This document shows, piece by piece, positions 42,360 to 51,619 of a DNA stretch of 64,000 nt. Below the pieces are notes generated by a model, which saw only the letters and a program-made list of their open reading frames with translations, was not told the origin of the DNA and did no database searches. The translations under genes were made by a program, and so were the position numbers. Position 1 is the first letter of the stretch. Every line of letters starts with the position of its first letter. Origin of the DNA: Thiohalomonas denitrificans. GTDB taxonomy: Bacteria > Pseudomonadota > Gammaproteobacteria > Thiohalomonadales > Thiohalomonadaceae. The DNA is taken from contig DYFR01000014.1 in the NCBI GenBank assembly GCA_020725115.1, positions 1 to 64,000 of the forward strand. The letters run 5' to 3'.

Positions 42360-42539
42360 GGTGGTTTTCCGTGACAAACCTATAGTAATTGCGCAAGACT
42401 TGCTGCTAAAGTAATGATGATACTAGGTTCTGACTCTCAGGACGACCCGCCAATCTGATTCTGCGGGTAGGGGTCAGTACGGGGAAACCGTTCCACCGGG
42501 ACGGCCTCTGAATTCGACACAAACATCTACGGGACGCCC
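42360..42539. promoter_or_regulatory. Divergent promoter region between def and the LysM gene
   Basis: On minus, TTTAGC and TACTAT with 17-base spacing (about 42410 down to 42382) could drive def-fmt-rsmB. On plus, TTGCGC (about 42391) with TAATGA 17 bases later is a weaker candidate. An inverted GACCCGC/GCGGGT pair lies near 42445-42470. All are by-eye guesses. Confidence 0.35.
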
Positions 42540-43670
42540 ATGGAAAAGAATCCGCTCCGTATCCCCCGGCTGCTCACCGCCCTGGCGGCGGCAGCCATTG
42601 TCGTCGGTTGTGCCGGCACGCCGCAACAGCCGCCCGCCCCTGAGGCGCAACCTGAGCCGGTGGCCGCCCCTGTCCCCGCGCCGCTGGTGGTGAAGCCCGA
42701 GGCCCCGCAACGCTATGTGGTGGTGAAGGGCGATACCCTGTGGGATATCTCCTCCCGCTTCCTGACAGACCCGTGGCGCTGGCCGGAGTTGTGGGACAGC
42801 AATCCGCAGATCGCCAACCCGCACCTGATCTATCCCGGTGATGTCCTGATCCTGGCGTACAGGGATGGACGTCCAATCATCCAGATTCACCGTGGCGGCG
42901 TCATCAGTACCACCGCCCCCGGCATTCCCGAGCAACGGCTGTCGCCGAAGGTGCGGGTGGAAGGGCTGGATCGCGCCATTCCCACCATCCCCATCGACGC
43001 CATCCGCCCGTTCCTGAGCCGCCCGCGCGTGGTGACCGAGAAGGAGCTGGAGGCCGCACCCTACATCATCTCCACGGCCGACAAGCATCTCATCGCCGGC
43101 CCTGGCCATCGCGTCTATGTGCGCGGCCTGGCCGATGCCGACATGACCGAATACGTGGTGGTGCGCCCCGGCGATATTTACCGCAATCCGGACAATCCGC
43201 GGGAGATCATCGGCTACGAGGCGATTCATCTGGGTGATGTGCAGCTGAAGGAGTTCAGCGGCGTGTCCACCCTGCAGATCACCTCGTCCACACGCGAGAT
43301 ATTGAACGGTGACCGCCTGTTGCCGGCCAATGACAGCCTGCCTGACACCAGCTTCATGCCGCGTGCACCGAAGGACAAGGTGATGGGGAAGATCATCGCC
43401 GTCCCCGGCGGTGTCTCCCTCATCGGCCAGTACCAGGTGGTCGCCATCAGCCTCGGCCAGCGCGAGGGGATGGAGCCGGGTCATGTACTGGCCATCTACC
43501 AGTCCGGCGAGATGGTGCGTGATCGCCTGCGCGACAATGAGCTGGTCAAGATGCCTGATGAGCATGCCGGTACGCTGATGATATTCCGCACCTTCGAGCG
43601 TGTCAGTTACGGGCTGGTGATGAAGGCAACCCGCACCATGCACGTGATGGACATGGTCACCAACCCGTAA
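42540..43670 (+). CDS. LysM-domain lipoprotein
   Basis: The 376-residue protein has a lipoprotein signal (AAAAIVVGCAG, lipobox Cys near residue 24), a proline-rich linker, then a LysM domain (RYVVVKGDTLWDISSRFLTDP ... NPHLIYPGDVLIL, about residues 58-106). The rest is strand-rich and unrecognised. It probably binds peptidoglycan in the periplasm. The same gene sits beside dprA in Pseudomonas. Confidence 0.9.
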   Translation: MEKNPLRIPRLLTALAAAAIVVGCAGTPQQPPAPEAQPEPVAAPVPAPLVVKPEAPQRYVVVKGDTLWDISSRFLTDPWRWPELWDSNPQIANPHLIYPGDVLILAYRDGRPIIQIHRGGVISTTAPGIPEQRLSPKVRVEGLDRAIPTIPIDAIRPFLSRPRVVTEKELEAAPYIISTADKHLIAGPGHRVYVRGLADADMTEYVVVRPGDIYRNPDNPREIIGYEAIHLGDVQLKEFSGVSTLQITSSTREILNGDRLLPANDSLPDTSFMPRAPKDKVMGKIIAVPGGVSLIGQYQVVAISLGQREGMEPGHVLAIYQSGEMVRDRLRDNELVKMPDEHAGTLMIFRTFERVSYGLVMKATRTMHVMDMVTNP

Positions 43671-43694
43671 GCGGCAAAGTCCGCTTCACCCTGC

Positions 43695-43716
43695 AACGGC
43701 GCCCACGGGCGCCGTT
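43695..43716 (+). terminator. Hairpin after the LysM gene
   Basis: AACGGCGCC (43695-43703) and GGCGCCGTT (43708-43716) form a 9-bp perfect stem. Only TTTGCATT follows, so it is a weak intrinsic terminator at best. Confidence 0.5.
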
Positions 43717-43752
43717 TGCATTGGGGGTTCATCATTTTCCGGTCGATGCCGT

Positions 43753-43758
43753 TATACT
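43753..43758 (+). promoter_or_regulatory. Probable -10 box of the dprA promoter
   Basis: TATACT (43753-43758) lies 33 bases before the dprA start; TTCATC (43729-43734) is a weak -35 at 18 bases. Confidence 0.4.
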
Positions 43759-43791
43759 GCGCACTGGCTATAGGGACATGGCTGACCGACG

Positions 43792-44895
43792 ATGACCTCA
43801 CACGACGAACTCCATTACTGGCTGGCCCTGTTGCATCTGCCCGGTGTCGGGCCGGTGCGGGTGCGCGAATTGCTGACGCATTACGGTACGCCACGCCAGC
43901 TGTTCGAGCTGGGCGCACGCGATGCGACGCTGGAATCCGAATTGCGCGCTGCGCTGCGCGTACCGGCCTGGGATGCGGTGGAGCACGATCTGGCCTGGGC
44001 CGGCAACGGACGCCGCATCCTGCGGCTGGATGACCCGCACTATCCTCCGCTGCTGGCACAGATCAGCGATGCCCCCCCGCTGCTGTTCGTGCACGGCAAT
44101 GTAGAGGCGCTGTCGCAGCCGCAGCTGGCGGTGGTGGGCAGCCGCAATCCAACCCCGCTGGGCGAGGAGACGGCGCAGCAGTTTGCCCGCACACTGGCCG
44201 GTGCCGGTCTCATAATCACCAGTGGCCTCGCCCTCGGTATCGATGCCGCCGCCCATCGTGGTGCGCTGGCCGGCAAGGGGCAGACCCTCGCCGTGTTCGG
44301 CACCGGCCCGGATCGCATCTACCCGGCGCGCCACCGTGATCTGGCCCATGCCATCATCGATGGCGGCGGCACGCTGGTGAGTGAATATGCGCCGGGTACG
44401 CCGCCCTTGCCGGGCCATTTCCCGCGTCGCAACCGCATCATCAGCGGCCTCGCCCTCGGCACGCTGGTGGTGGAGGCGGCACTGCGCAGCGGCTCGCTGC
44501 TCACGGCCAGGAGCGCGGTGGAACAGGGGCGCGAGGTATTTGCCATCCCCGGCTCGATCCACAATCCGCTGGCCCGCGGCTGCCATCGCCTGATCCGCGA
44601 TGGGGCCAAGCTGGTGGAGACGGCACAGGATATTCTGGAGGAGCTGGCGCCGCAGTTGCGCGCGGTGCTGGCAGAGGAGTCCATGTCAGCGGGCGGTGAA
44701 TTCATCCTTGATGCGGATTACCGGCGTCTGCTCGATTGCATCGACTTCGCGCCCACTGCCGTGGACATCCTGGTGGAGCGCAGCGGATTGACGGCTGATG
44801 CCGTTTCCTCCATGCTGTTATTGATGGAACTGGAGGGTTATGTGGCCTCCGCGGCGGGCGGAGGTTACGCCCGAACCAGCAAAGAGAGCCTCTGA
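43792..44895 (+). CDS. dprA: DNA-processing protein DprA (Smf)
   Basis: DprA protects incoming single-stranded DNA and loads RecA during transformation. The 367-residue protein has an N-terminal helix-hairpin region (LLHLPGVGPVRVRELLTHYG), the Rossmann core AVVGSRNPTPLGEETAQQFA with GLALGIDAAAHRGAL, and a C-terminal winged helix (DILVERSGLTADAVSSMLLLMELEG). It is followed without a gap by smg. Confidence 0.95.
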   Translation: MTSHDELHYWLALLHLPGVGPVRVRELLTHYGTPRQLFELGARDATLESELRAALRVPAWDAVEHDLAWAGNGRRILRLDDPHYPPLLAQISDAPPLLFVHGNVEALSQPQLAVVGSRNPTPLGEETAQQFARTLAGAGLIITSGLALGIDAAAHRGALAGKGQTLAVFGTGPDRIYPARHRDLAHAIIDGGGTLVSEYAPGTPPLPGHFPRRNRIISGLALGTLVVEAALRSGSLLTARSAVEQGREVFAIPGSIHNPLARGCHRLIRDGAKLVETAQDILEELAPQLRAVLAEESMSAGGEFILDADYRRLLDCIDFAPTAVDILVERSGLTADAVSSMLLLMELEGYVASAAGGGYARTSKESL

Positions 44896-45369
44896 ATGAA
44901 GCAAAATGTGTTTGATGTCCTGATGTACCTGTTCGAGAACTACATGGATGATGACACCGAATTCGACGAGGATCAGGACGCGCTAAAAGAGGTTTTGCTG
45001 GAAGCGGGTTTCAGGCAAAACGAGATCCGCAAGGCCTTCGACTGGCTGGAAGGCCTGGCCGAGCTGCAGGATGATGCACCGCCGGCAGTGCCGTCCGCGT
45101 CCCTCCGTCTTTACTCGGAGCCGGAGCTGGAGAAGATCAACACCGAATGCCGAGGTTTCATCCTGTTCATGGAACAAATGGGCGTGCTCGACGCTGCCAC
45201 GCGCGAGATGGTGATCGATCGGGTGATGGCGCTGGAAGAGGACGAGGTGGATCTGGAACAGCTCAAATGGGTGATCCTGATGGTTCTGTTCAACCAGCCC
45301 GGCCGCGAGGCCGCGTTCGCGTGGATGGAAGATCTGGTTCTGGACGAGACGGCGGGCGTGCTGCACTGA
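44896..45369 (+). CDS. smg: Smg protein (DUF494)
   Basis: The 157-residue acidic protein matches the Smg family: QNVFDVLMYLFENYMDDDTEF, EVLLEAGFRQNEIRKAFDWLEGL and the C-terminal LEQLKWVILMVLFNQPG. Its function is unknown. ATG 44896 is the base after the dprA stop, so translation is probably coupled. Its stop codon lies in an 18-base palindrome. Confidence 0.93.
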   Translation: MKQNVFDVLMYLFENYMDDDTEFDEDQDALKEVLLEAGFRQNEIRKAFDWLEGLAELQDDAPPAVPSASLRLYSEPELEKINTECRGFILFMEQMGVLDAATREMVIDRVMALEEDEVDLEQLKWVILMVLFNQPGREAAFAWMEDLVLDETAGVLH

Positions 45370-45378
45370 ACAGTGCAG
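45361..45378. repeat. Palindrome over the smg stop codon
   Basis: CTGCACTGAACAGTGCAG is an 8-bp perfect inverted repeat with AA at its centre; the smg TGA (45367-45369) is inside it. It may stabilise the mRNA end or bind a protein. Confidence 0.6.
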
Positions 45379-45408
45379 TCAGGCGCGTCACCCAGTTCAA
45401 TATAAGGT

Positions 45409-45437
45409 ATGCCCGCATTACGCGGGCATTTGTTTTT
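45409..45437 (+). terminator. Rho-independent terminator after smg
   Basis: TGCCCGC (45410-45416) and GCGGGCA (45422-45428) form a stem around ATTAC, followed by TTTGTTTTTT. It ends the dprA-smg transcript just before topA. Confidence 0.9.
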
Positions 45438-45449
45438 TAAGGAAGCGGC

Positions 45450-47765
45450 ATGAGCAAGTACCTCGTCATCGTTGAATCGCCGGCCAAGGCCAAGACCATC
45501 AAGAAATACCTGGGCAAGGATTTCGAGGTGCTGGCCTCCTATGGTCATGTGCGTGACCTGCTACCCAAGGAAGGGGCTGTCGACCCCGGCCACCGTTTCG
45601 CCATGAAGTATCAGCTCATCGACAAGAACGAAAAGCATGTCGATGCCATTGCCAAGGCGCTGAAAAAAGCCGACAGCCTTTATCTGGCCACTGACCCGGA
45701 TCGCGAGGGTGAGGCCATTTCCTGGCATCTGCTGGAAATACTGAAGGAACGCGGCCTGCTCAAGGAAAAGCAGGTGGCCCGCGTGGTGTTCCACGAAATC
45801 ACCAAGAAGGCGATCCAGGAGGCCACCGAGCACCCGCGCGAACTGGCCATGGATCTGGTCAATGCACAGCAGGCGCGCCGCGCCCTGGACTATCTGGTCG
45901 GCTTCAATCTGTCGCCGCTGCTGTGGAAGAAGATCCGCCGCGGTCTTTCCGCCGGCCGCGTGCAGAGTCCGGCGTTGCGCCTGATTGTCGAGCGTGAGCT
46001 GGAGATCGAGGCATTCACGACGCGCGAATACTGGAGCATCGAGGCCGATGCCCTGGCGGCCAGGCAGGGTTTCAGTGCCAAGCTGACCCAGCTCGATGGC
46101 GAGAAGCTGACCCAGTTTTCCATTACCGACAGCAAGCAGGCCAAGGCAGCGGAGAAGATGCTGACCAAGGCCGCCGGCGGCAAGCTGGTGGTGAGCAAGG
46201 TGGAGAAGAAGCAGCGCAAGCGCAATCCGGCCGCACCTTTTACCACCTCCACCCTGCAGCAGGAGGCCTCGCGCAAGCTGGGCTTCACCGCGCAGCGCAC
46301 CATGCGTACCGCGCAACAGCTGTACGAAGGTATCGATATCGGTGGCGAGACCGTTGGTCTCATCAGTTACATGCGAACCGACTCGGTCAATCTGGCGCAG
46401 GAGGCACTGGACGAGATCCGCGGTTATATCGCCGAGCGCTTCGGCCAGGACAATGTGCCGAAAGAGCCGCGCACCTACAAGACCAAATCGAAAAATGCCC
46501 AGGAGGCGCATGAAGCGGTACGCCCCACCTCCGTGTTGCGTGAACCGGATGCACTCAAGGATCACCTGGGCAAGGAGCAGTACCGGCTGTATGAACTGAT
46601 CTGGAAGCGCACCATCGCCTGCCAGATGGTACATGCCACCATCGATACCGTGGCAGTGGATATGTCGGCCGGCGAGGGCCATATCTTCCGCGCCAACGGC
46701 TCCACCGTGGTCAATCCCGGTTTCATGGCGGTATACGAGGAAAGCGTGGATGATGCCAAGGACAAGGAAGGTGATGACAATCGTCTACTGCCGCCGCTGA
46801 AGGAAGGCGAGAGCGTCGAGCTCAAGGCGATCCGCACCGAACAGCATTTCACCGAGCCGCCGCCGCGCTATTCGGAAGCCTCACTGGTCAAGGCGCTGGA
46901 AGAATATGGCATCGGCCGGCCGTCCACCTATGCCAGCATCATCTCTACCCTGCAGCAGCGGGAGTATGTGGAGATGGACAAGAAGCGTTTCATCCCCACC
47001 GACGTCGGTCGCGTCGTCAACAAGTTCCTTACCGAGCACTTCACCAAGTACGTCGATTACGACTTCACCGCCCGTCTCGAAGACGAGCTGGATGAAGTCT
47101 CCCGCGGTGAGAAGGACTGGGTGCCGGTAATGGAGCAGTTCTGGGGGCCGTTCAAGGATCTGGTGGATACCAAGGAAAAAGACGTCAGCCGCAAGGATGT
47201 CACCCAGGAGGCAATGGACGAGGCCTGCCCCAAATGCGGCAAGCCGCTGTCCATCCGTCTGGGCCGGCGCGGCCGCTTCATCGGCTGCAGCGGCTACCCC
47301 GAGTGCGACTACACGCGCAACCTGAACGAAACCGCCGAGCAGAAGGAAGAGGCGCCGCCGGAAGTGGTGGAGGGCCGCACCTGCCCGAAATGCGACTCGC
47401 CGCTGATCATCCGTCAGGGCCGCTACGGCAAGTTCATCGGCTGCTCGGCCTATCCCAAGTGCAAGTTCATCGAGCCGCTGGAAAAGCCGGCGGACACCGG
47501 CGTTGTCTGCCCGGAGTGCAAGAAGGGCACCCTGGTGCAGCGCAAATCACGCTACGGCAAACTGTTCTACTCCTGCAACACCTATCCGGACTGCAAGTAC
47601 GCCGTGTGGAATCCACCGGTCAATGAGCCCTGCCCGCAGTGCGGCTGGCCGATCCTCACGCTCAAGACCACCAAGCGCCGCGGCACCGAAAAGGTCTGCC
47701 CGCAGAAGGAATGCGGCTACGCGGAGCAGGTGGCGCCGCCGGGCGGTGGTGGTGATGAAGAGTGA
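45450..47765 (+). CDS. topA: DNA topoisomerase I (type IA)
   Basis: TopA relaxes negative supercoils. The 771-residue protein has the Toprim start LVIVESPAKAKTIKKYLG with TDPDREGEAISWHL, the active-site tyrosine in GLISYMRTDSVNLAQ (about residue 307) and ALEEYGIGRPSTYASII. The C-terminus has four zinc-ribbon units (ACPKCGKPL, TCPKCDSPL, VCPECKKGT, PCPQCGWPI). It is shorter than the 865-residue E. coli enzyme because the tail differs. Confidence 0.97.
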   Translation: MSKYLVIVESPAKAKTIKKYLGKDFEVLASYGHVRDLLPKEGAVDPGHRFAMKYQLIDKNEKHVDAIAKALKKADSLYLATDPDREGEAISWHLLEILKERGLLKEKQVARVVFHEITKKAIQEATEHPRELAMDLVNAQQARRALDYLVGFNLSPLLWKKIRRGLSAGRVQSPALRLIVERELEIEAFTTREYWSIEADALAARQGFSAKLTQLDGEKLTQFSITDSKQAKAAEKMLTKAAGGKLVVSKVEKKQRKRNPAAPFTTSTLQQEASRKLGFTAQRTMRTAQQLYEGIDIGGETVGLISYMRTDSVNLAQEALDEIRGYIAERFGQDNVPKEPRTYKTKSKNAQEAHEAVRPTSVLREPDALKDHLGKEQYRLYELIWKRTIACQMVHATIDTVAVDMSAGEGHIFRANGSTVVNPGFMAVYEESVDDAKDKEGDDNRLLPPLKEGESVELKAIRTEQHFTEPPPRYSEASLVKALEEYGIGRPSTYASIISTLQQREYVEMDKKRFIPTDVGRVVNKFLTEHFTKYVDYDFTARLEDELDEVSRGEKDWVPVMEQFWGPFKDLVDTKEKDVSRKDVTQEAMDEACPKCGKPLSIRLGRRGRFIGCSGYPECDYTRNLNETAEQKEEAPPEVVEGRTCPKCDSPLIIRQGRYGKFIGCSAYPKCKFIEPLEKPADTGVVCPECKKGTLVQRKSRYGKLFYSCNTYPDCKYAVWNPPVNEPCPQCGWPILTLKTTKRRGTEKVCPQKECGYAEQVAPPGGGGDEE

Positions 47766-47802
47766 GCGCAGCTGACATCCTGCCCTGACGCGGAAGGTTC
47801 CG

Positions 47803-48363
47803 ATGAGTAGTCAATGGCAGGTGCGTGAGGCCGCGCGGGCGTTGCATGCCGGCGGGGTGATCGCCTATCCCACCGAGGCGGTGTACGGACTGGGCTGTGA
47901 CCCGCTGGATGCGGATGCCGTGCTGCGCCTGTTGGCGCTGAAACAGCGGCCGGTCGAAAAGGGCGTGATTCTCATTGCCGCCGACCTCACCCAGCTCGAA
48001 CCCTATGTCGGCCCACTGCCCGATCCGCTGCGACGCAAGGTGCTGGCAACCTGGCCCGGCCCGGTAACGTGGCTGCTGCCGGTGTCGGACACCGTGCCGG
48101 TATGGCTGCGTGGCCGGCATGATTCCCTTGCCGTGCGTGTCACGGCGCATCCCCTGGCCGCTGCCCTGTGTCAGCGGTTTGGCGGTGCCATCGTCTCCAC
48201 CAGCGCCAACATCAGCAGCCGTCCCCCGGCACGTAATCCACTCACCGTGCAGCGGGTATTCGGCGGCCGCCTCGATTTCATCCTGCACGGCCCGCTGGGC
48301 GGCCTGGACAGGCCGACCGAAATCCGCGACGGCCGCAGCGATCGTGTGGTGCGCTCCGGTTAA
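47803..48363 (+). CDS. tsaC: Threonylcarbamoyl-AMP synthase TsaC (YrdC/RimN)
   Basis: TsaC makes threonylcarbamoyl-AMP for the t6A37 tRNA modification. The 186-residue protein has GGVIAYPTEAVYGLGCDP, LKQRPVEKGVILIAADL, PGPVTWLLP, AVRVTAHP and STSANISSRPP, the full Sua5/YrdC signature. It is TsaC-like, without the extra Sua5 domain. It is convergent with purK. Confidence 0.95.
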   Translation: MSSQWQVREAARALHAGGVIAYPTEAVYGLGCDPLDADAVLRLLALKQRPVEKGVILIAADLTQLEPYVGPLPDPLRRKVLATWPGPVTWLLPVSDTVPVWLRGRHDSLAVRVTAHPLAAALCQRFGGAIVSTSANISSRPPARNPLTVQRVFGGRLDFILHGPLGGLDRPTEIRDGRSDRVVRSG

Positions 48364-48378
48364 GGCTGGTGTCCGCGG

Positions 48379-49464
48379 CTAGCGCAGCCCGGTAACGTCG
48401 AGCAGGCGTTGCAGCCGTGTCTCCAGCGCATCGGCAGCGGTGGCGCGCACCGTGGCATGGCCCACCTTGCGACCGGGTCGCTCTTCCTTGTCGTAGTAGT
48501 GCAGATGCACGTCATCCATGGCCAGGACGGCCTCGCGCGGCGGCAGGGTGCCGATGAAGTTGAGCATGGCGGCATGGCCGAGCGCGGCCGTGCTGCCCAG
48601 CGGCAGGCCGCACACGGCGCGCAGGTGGTTCTCGAACTGACTGGTTTCCGCGCCTTCGATGGTCCAGTGCCCGGAGTTGTGCACCCGTGGCGCGATCTCG
48701 TTGGCGATGAGGCGCGCGCCATCCTGGAACAGCTCCAGCGCCAGAACACCGACGTAGTCCAGCTGCTCCAACAGCAGTTTGATGTAACTCTCGGCCTGCT
48801 CCTGCATGGAGTCGCCGACACAACTGCGTGAGAGATGGAGAATGCCGTTGCGATGGATGTTCTCCGCCAGCGGATAGCAGCGTATCTCGCCGTCGCGGCC
48901 GCGTACCGCGATTATCGAAACCTCGCGCTGGAAGGCGACGAAGCCTTCCAGAATGAGCGGCACGCCGCCGATACGGTGCCACGCGGCGTCGATGTCCTCG
49001 GGCTGGCGCAGCACGGCCTGACCCTTGCCGTCGTAACCGAGGCGACGCGTCTTGAGCACGGCGGGCAGGCCGATGCCGGCCACCGCCTGCTTCAGTTCTT
49101 CCAGGCTGTTCACCGCCTGGAACGGCGGTGTGGCGATACCCAGCTCGCGGAACAGGGTCTTCTCATGCAGCCGGTCCTGCGCCGTGTGCAGGGCCCCGGC
49201 CGGGGGCCAGACCGGCCGCCGGCGCGCGAGATATTCCACGCACGCCACCGGCACGTTCTCGAACTCATAGGTCACCACATCCACCGCCGCGGCGAAGCGA
49301 TCGAGCAGCGCGGTGTCGCCGTAATCGCCGCAATAATGCTCACCCAGGGCGGCGGCACAACTCTCCGACGCCGGATCAAGGAACGCGAAGCGCATTCCCA
49401 GGGGATGACCGGCCAGGGCCAGCATGCGCGCCAGTTGTCCGGCGCCGAGGACACCTACCCTCAT
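48379..49464 (-). CDS. purK: N5-carboxyaminoimidazole ribonucleotide synthase
   Basis: PurK converts AIR, bicarbonate and ATP to N5-CAIR in purine synthesis. The 361-residue ATP-grasp protein has [35 protein letters not shown] and [17 protein letters not shown]. Its ATG 49464 overlaps the purE stop (ATGA), so the two are translated together. Confidence 0.97.
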   Translation of the reverse strand: MRVGVLGAGQLARMLALAGHPLGMRFAFLDPASESCAAALGEHYCGDYGDTALLDRFAAAVDVVTYEFENVPVACVEYLARRRPVWPPAGALHTAQDRLHEKTLFRELGIATPPFQAVNSLEELKQAVAGIGLPAVLKTRRLGYDGKGQAVLRQPEDIDAAWHRIGGVPLILEGFVAFQREVSIIAVRGRDGEIRCYPLAENIHRNGILHLSRSCVGDSMQEQAESYIKLLLEQLDYVGVLALELFQDGARLIANEIAPRVHNSGHWTIEGAETSQFENHLRAVCGLPLGSTAALGHAAMLNFIGTLPPREAVLAMDDVHLHYYDKEERPGRKVGHATVRATAADALETRLQRLLDVTGLR

Positions 49465-49955
49465 GCATCCCCCCGCGGGTCGGGGTTGGCCAGCACGGTC
49501 TCGGTCTGTTCGCGGCGGAACCGTTCCAGCGCCTGCCGGAACTGGGGATGCTTGGCACCGAGGATGGCCGCGGCGAGCAGGCCGGCGTTGGCGGCGCCGG
49601 CGTTGCCGATGGCCAGGGTGGCGACCGGAATGCCGGCAGGCATCTGTACGATGGACAACAGTGAGTCCAGGCCGTTGAGGGCCTTGGACTGCACCGGGAC
49701 ACCAAGCACCGGCAGCACGGTCTTGGCCGCCACCATGCCCGGCAGGTGGGCGGCGCCACCGGCGCCGGCGATGATCACCTCCAGCCCGCGCCCGGCGGCG
49801 CCGGCGGCGTAGTCGAACAGCAGATCCGGTGTGCGGTGGGCCGAGACCACGCGGGTTTCATAGGGCACGCCCATCTTGTCGAGCATGCCTGCAGCATGGC
49901 TCATGGTGTCCCAGTCCGATTTCGAGCCCATGATGAGGCCGACCAACGGCTGCAT
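49461..49955 (-). CDS. purE: N5-carboxyaminoimidazole ribonucleotide mutase
   Basis: PurE moves the carboxyl group of N5-CAIR to give CAIR. The 164-residue protein has [26 protein letters not shown] and [14 protein letters not shown], all conserved. ATG 49955 is set by the family N-terminus; a longer open frame upstream runs into the hemF promoter. Confidence 0.97.
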   Translation of the reverse strand: MQPLVGLIMGSKSDWDTMSHAAGMLDKMGVPYETRVVSAHRTPDLLFDYAAGAAGRGLEVIIAGAGGAAHLPGMVAAKTVLPVLGVPVQSKALNGLDSLLSIVQMPAGIPVATLAIGNAGAANAGLLAAAILGAKHPQFRQALERFRREQTETVLANPDPRGDA

Positions 49956-50066
49956 GTGTACTCTCCTTGGCTTGCGGCCCGTGGGCCGGAAAGGCGCGAT
50001 TTTACACCGCTTTTGACCGCACCGCTGCGCCGGTTGCGTTTTGTCGGCTGCCTGGCCGGCCCGGGC

Positions 50067-50075
50067 TGCTAGAAT
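50067..50075 (+). promoter_or_regulatory. Extended -10 promoter for hemF
   Basis: TGCTAGAAT is an extended -10 (TGn plus TAGAAT). It lies 35 bases before the hemF ATG. No good -35 is seen. Confidence 0.5.
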
Positions 50076-50101
50076 CGGCGCTTCCCGTTCCCGGTCCGTG
50101 A

Positions 50102-51022
<921 letters not shown>

Positions 51023-51056
51023 AGTTTTTCACTGCGCGATGAACACCAAAACCCGC

Positions 51057-51120
51057 CGCAGAGACGCGGAGGCGCAGAGGACCAGCAATCTTGTTCTCTG
51101 CGCCTCCGCGTCTCTGCGAC
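51057..51120. repeat. Octamer (CGCAGAGA) inverted-repeat element after hemF
   Basis: Left arm CGCAGAGA (51057), CGCGGAGG (51065), CGCAGAGG (51073); right arm CTCTGCGC (51096), CTCCGCGT (51104), CTCTGCGA (51112). The spacer is 15 bases, so a stable hairpin is possible. It lies between convergent hemF and the globin remnant. Confidence 0.92.
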
Positions 51121-51175
51121 ATTCGGGTTTTCAAGGCGCTCCTGGACGCCTATCGGTGGACAAGTTCTTTTGTCT

Positions 51176-51316
51176 TCACGTCCGGTTGAGCATGAAGTCG
51201 GCGACCTTGCGGAAGGCAGCCTCCAGCTCGTCGCGCAGGGCGGCGTCGGCGACCGTATCCTCCAGGGCGCGGACTGCTGCATCACCACCCATGCGTTGAT
51301 AATGGGAATCTTCCAT
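51176..51316 (-). pseudogene. Remnant of a group II truncated haemoglobin (internal deletion)
   Basis: ATG 51316 to TGA 51176 encodes 46 residues. The start HYQRMGGDAAVRAL resembles the N-terminus of group II truncated globins (YERLGGEAAVRALV), and the rest, EDTVADAALRDELEAAFRKV followed by ADFMLNR, resembles their C-terminus. About 80-90 middle residues with the haem-binding helices are missing, in frame. The junction is at RAL, a tripeptide found at both matching places in full-length proteins, which suggests a deletion by microhomology. It lies beside hemF. Translation as a micropeptide cannot be excluded. Confidence 0.55.
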
Positions 51317-51619
51317 GGTTATAGTTGCCGGCGTGTGCAAGGGCTTGCTTGATGTGGCGCAAATACCTGTTGTAATGAGATGCCAACTCTGTTCCCCAGG
51401 AAGTGATTCGGGGGTGGCCTGACCATGCAGGGAAAAATCCCTGGCCGTGGCCGGATGGGCAGGCTGTACTGCACCAGAATAGCACCTGTCGGTTTGGCCG
51501 GCGCACCATGAATGCGCATGTCCTGATCGCCACAGAGGTTAAAGCGGCGATAGCAGGGTGTGCATGAAAATTGCTTCACAACAACAACAAAGCCAGCCCA
51601 CGCTGGAAAGGGAGTTTCG
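51317..51619. other. Gap upstream of the chemoreceptor gene
   Basis: A 303-base stretch with no convincing gene; a minus-strand frame (51282-51533) has no family features. I see no clear sigma-28 or sigma-70 promoter. AAGGGAG just before 51620 is the chemoreceptor's ribosome site. Confidence 0.4.

Noticed and set aside
51282-51533. 83-codon minus-strand frame upstream of the chemoreceptor
   Set aside because: No ribosome site, no domain, poor composition; it overlaps the start of the better-supported globin remnant in another frame.
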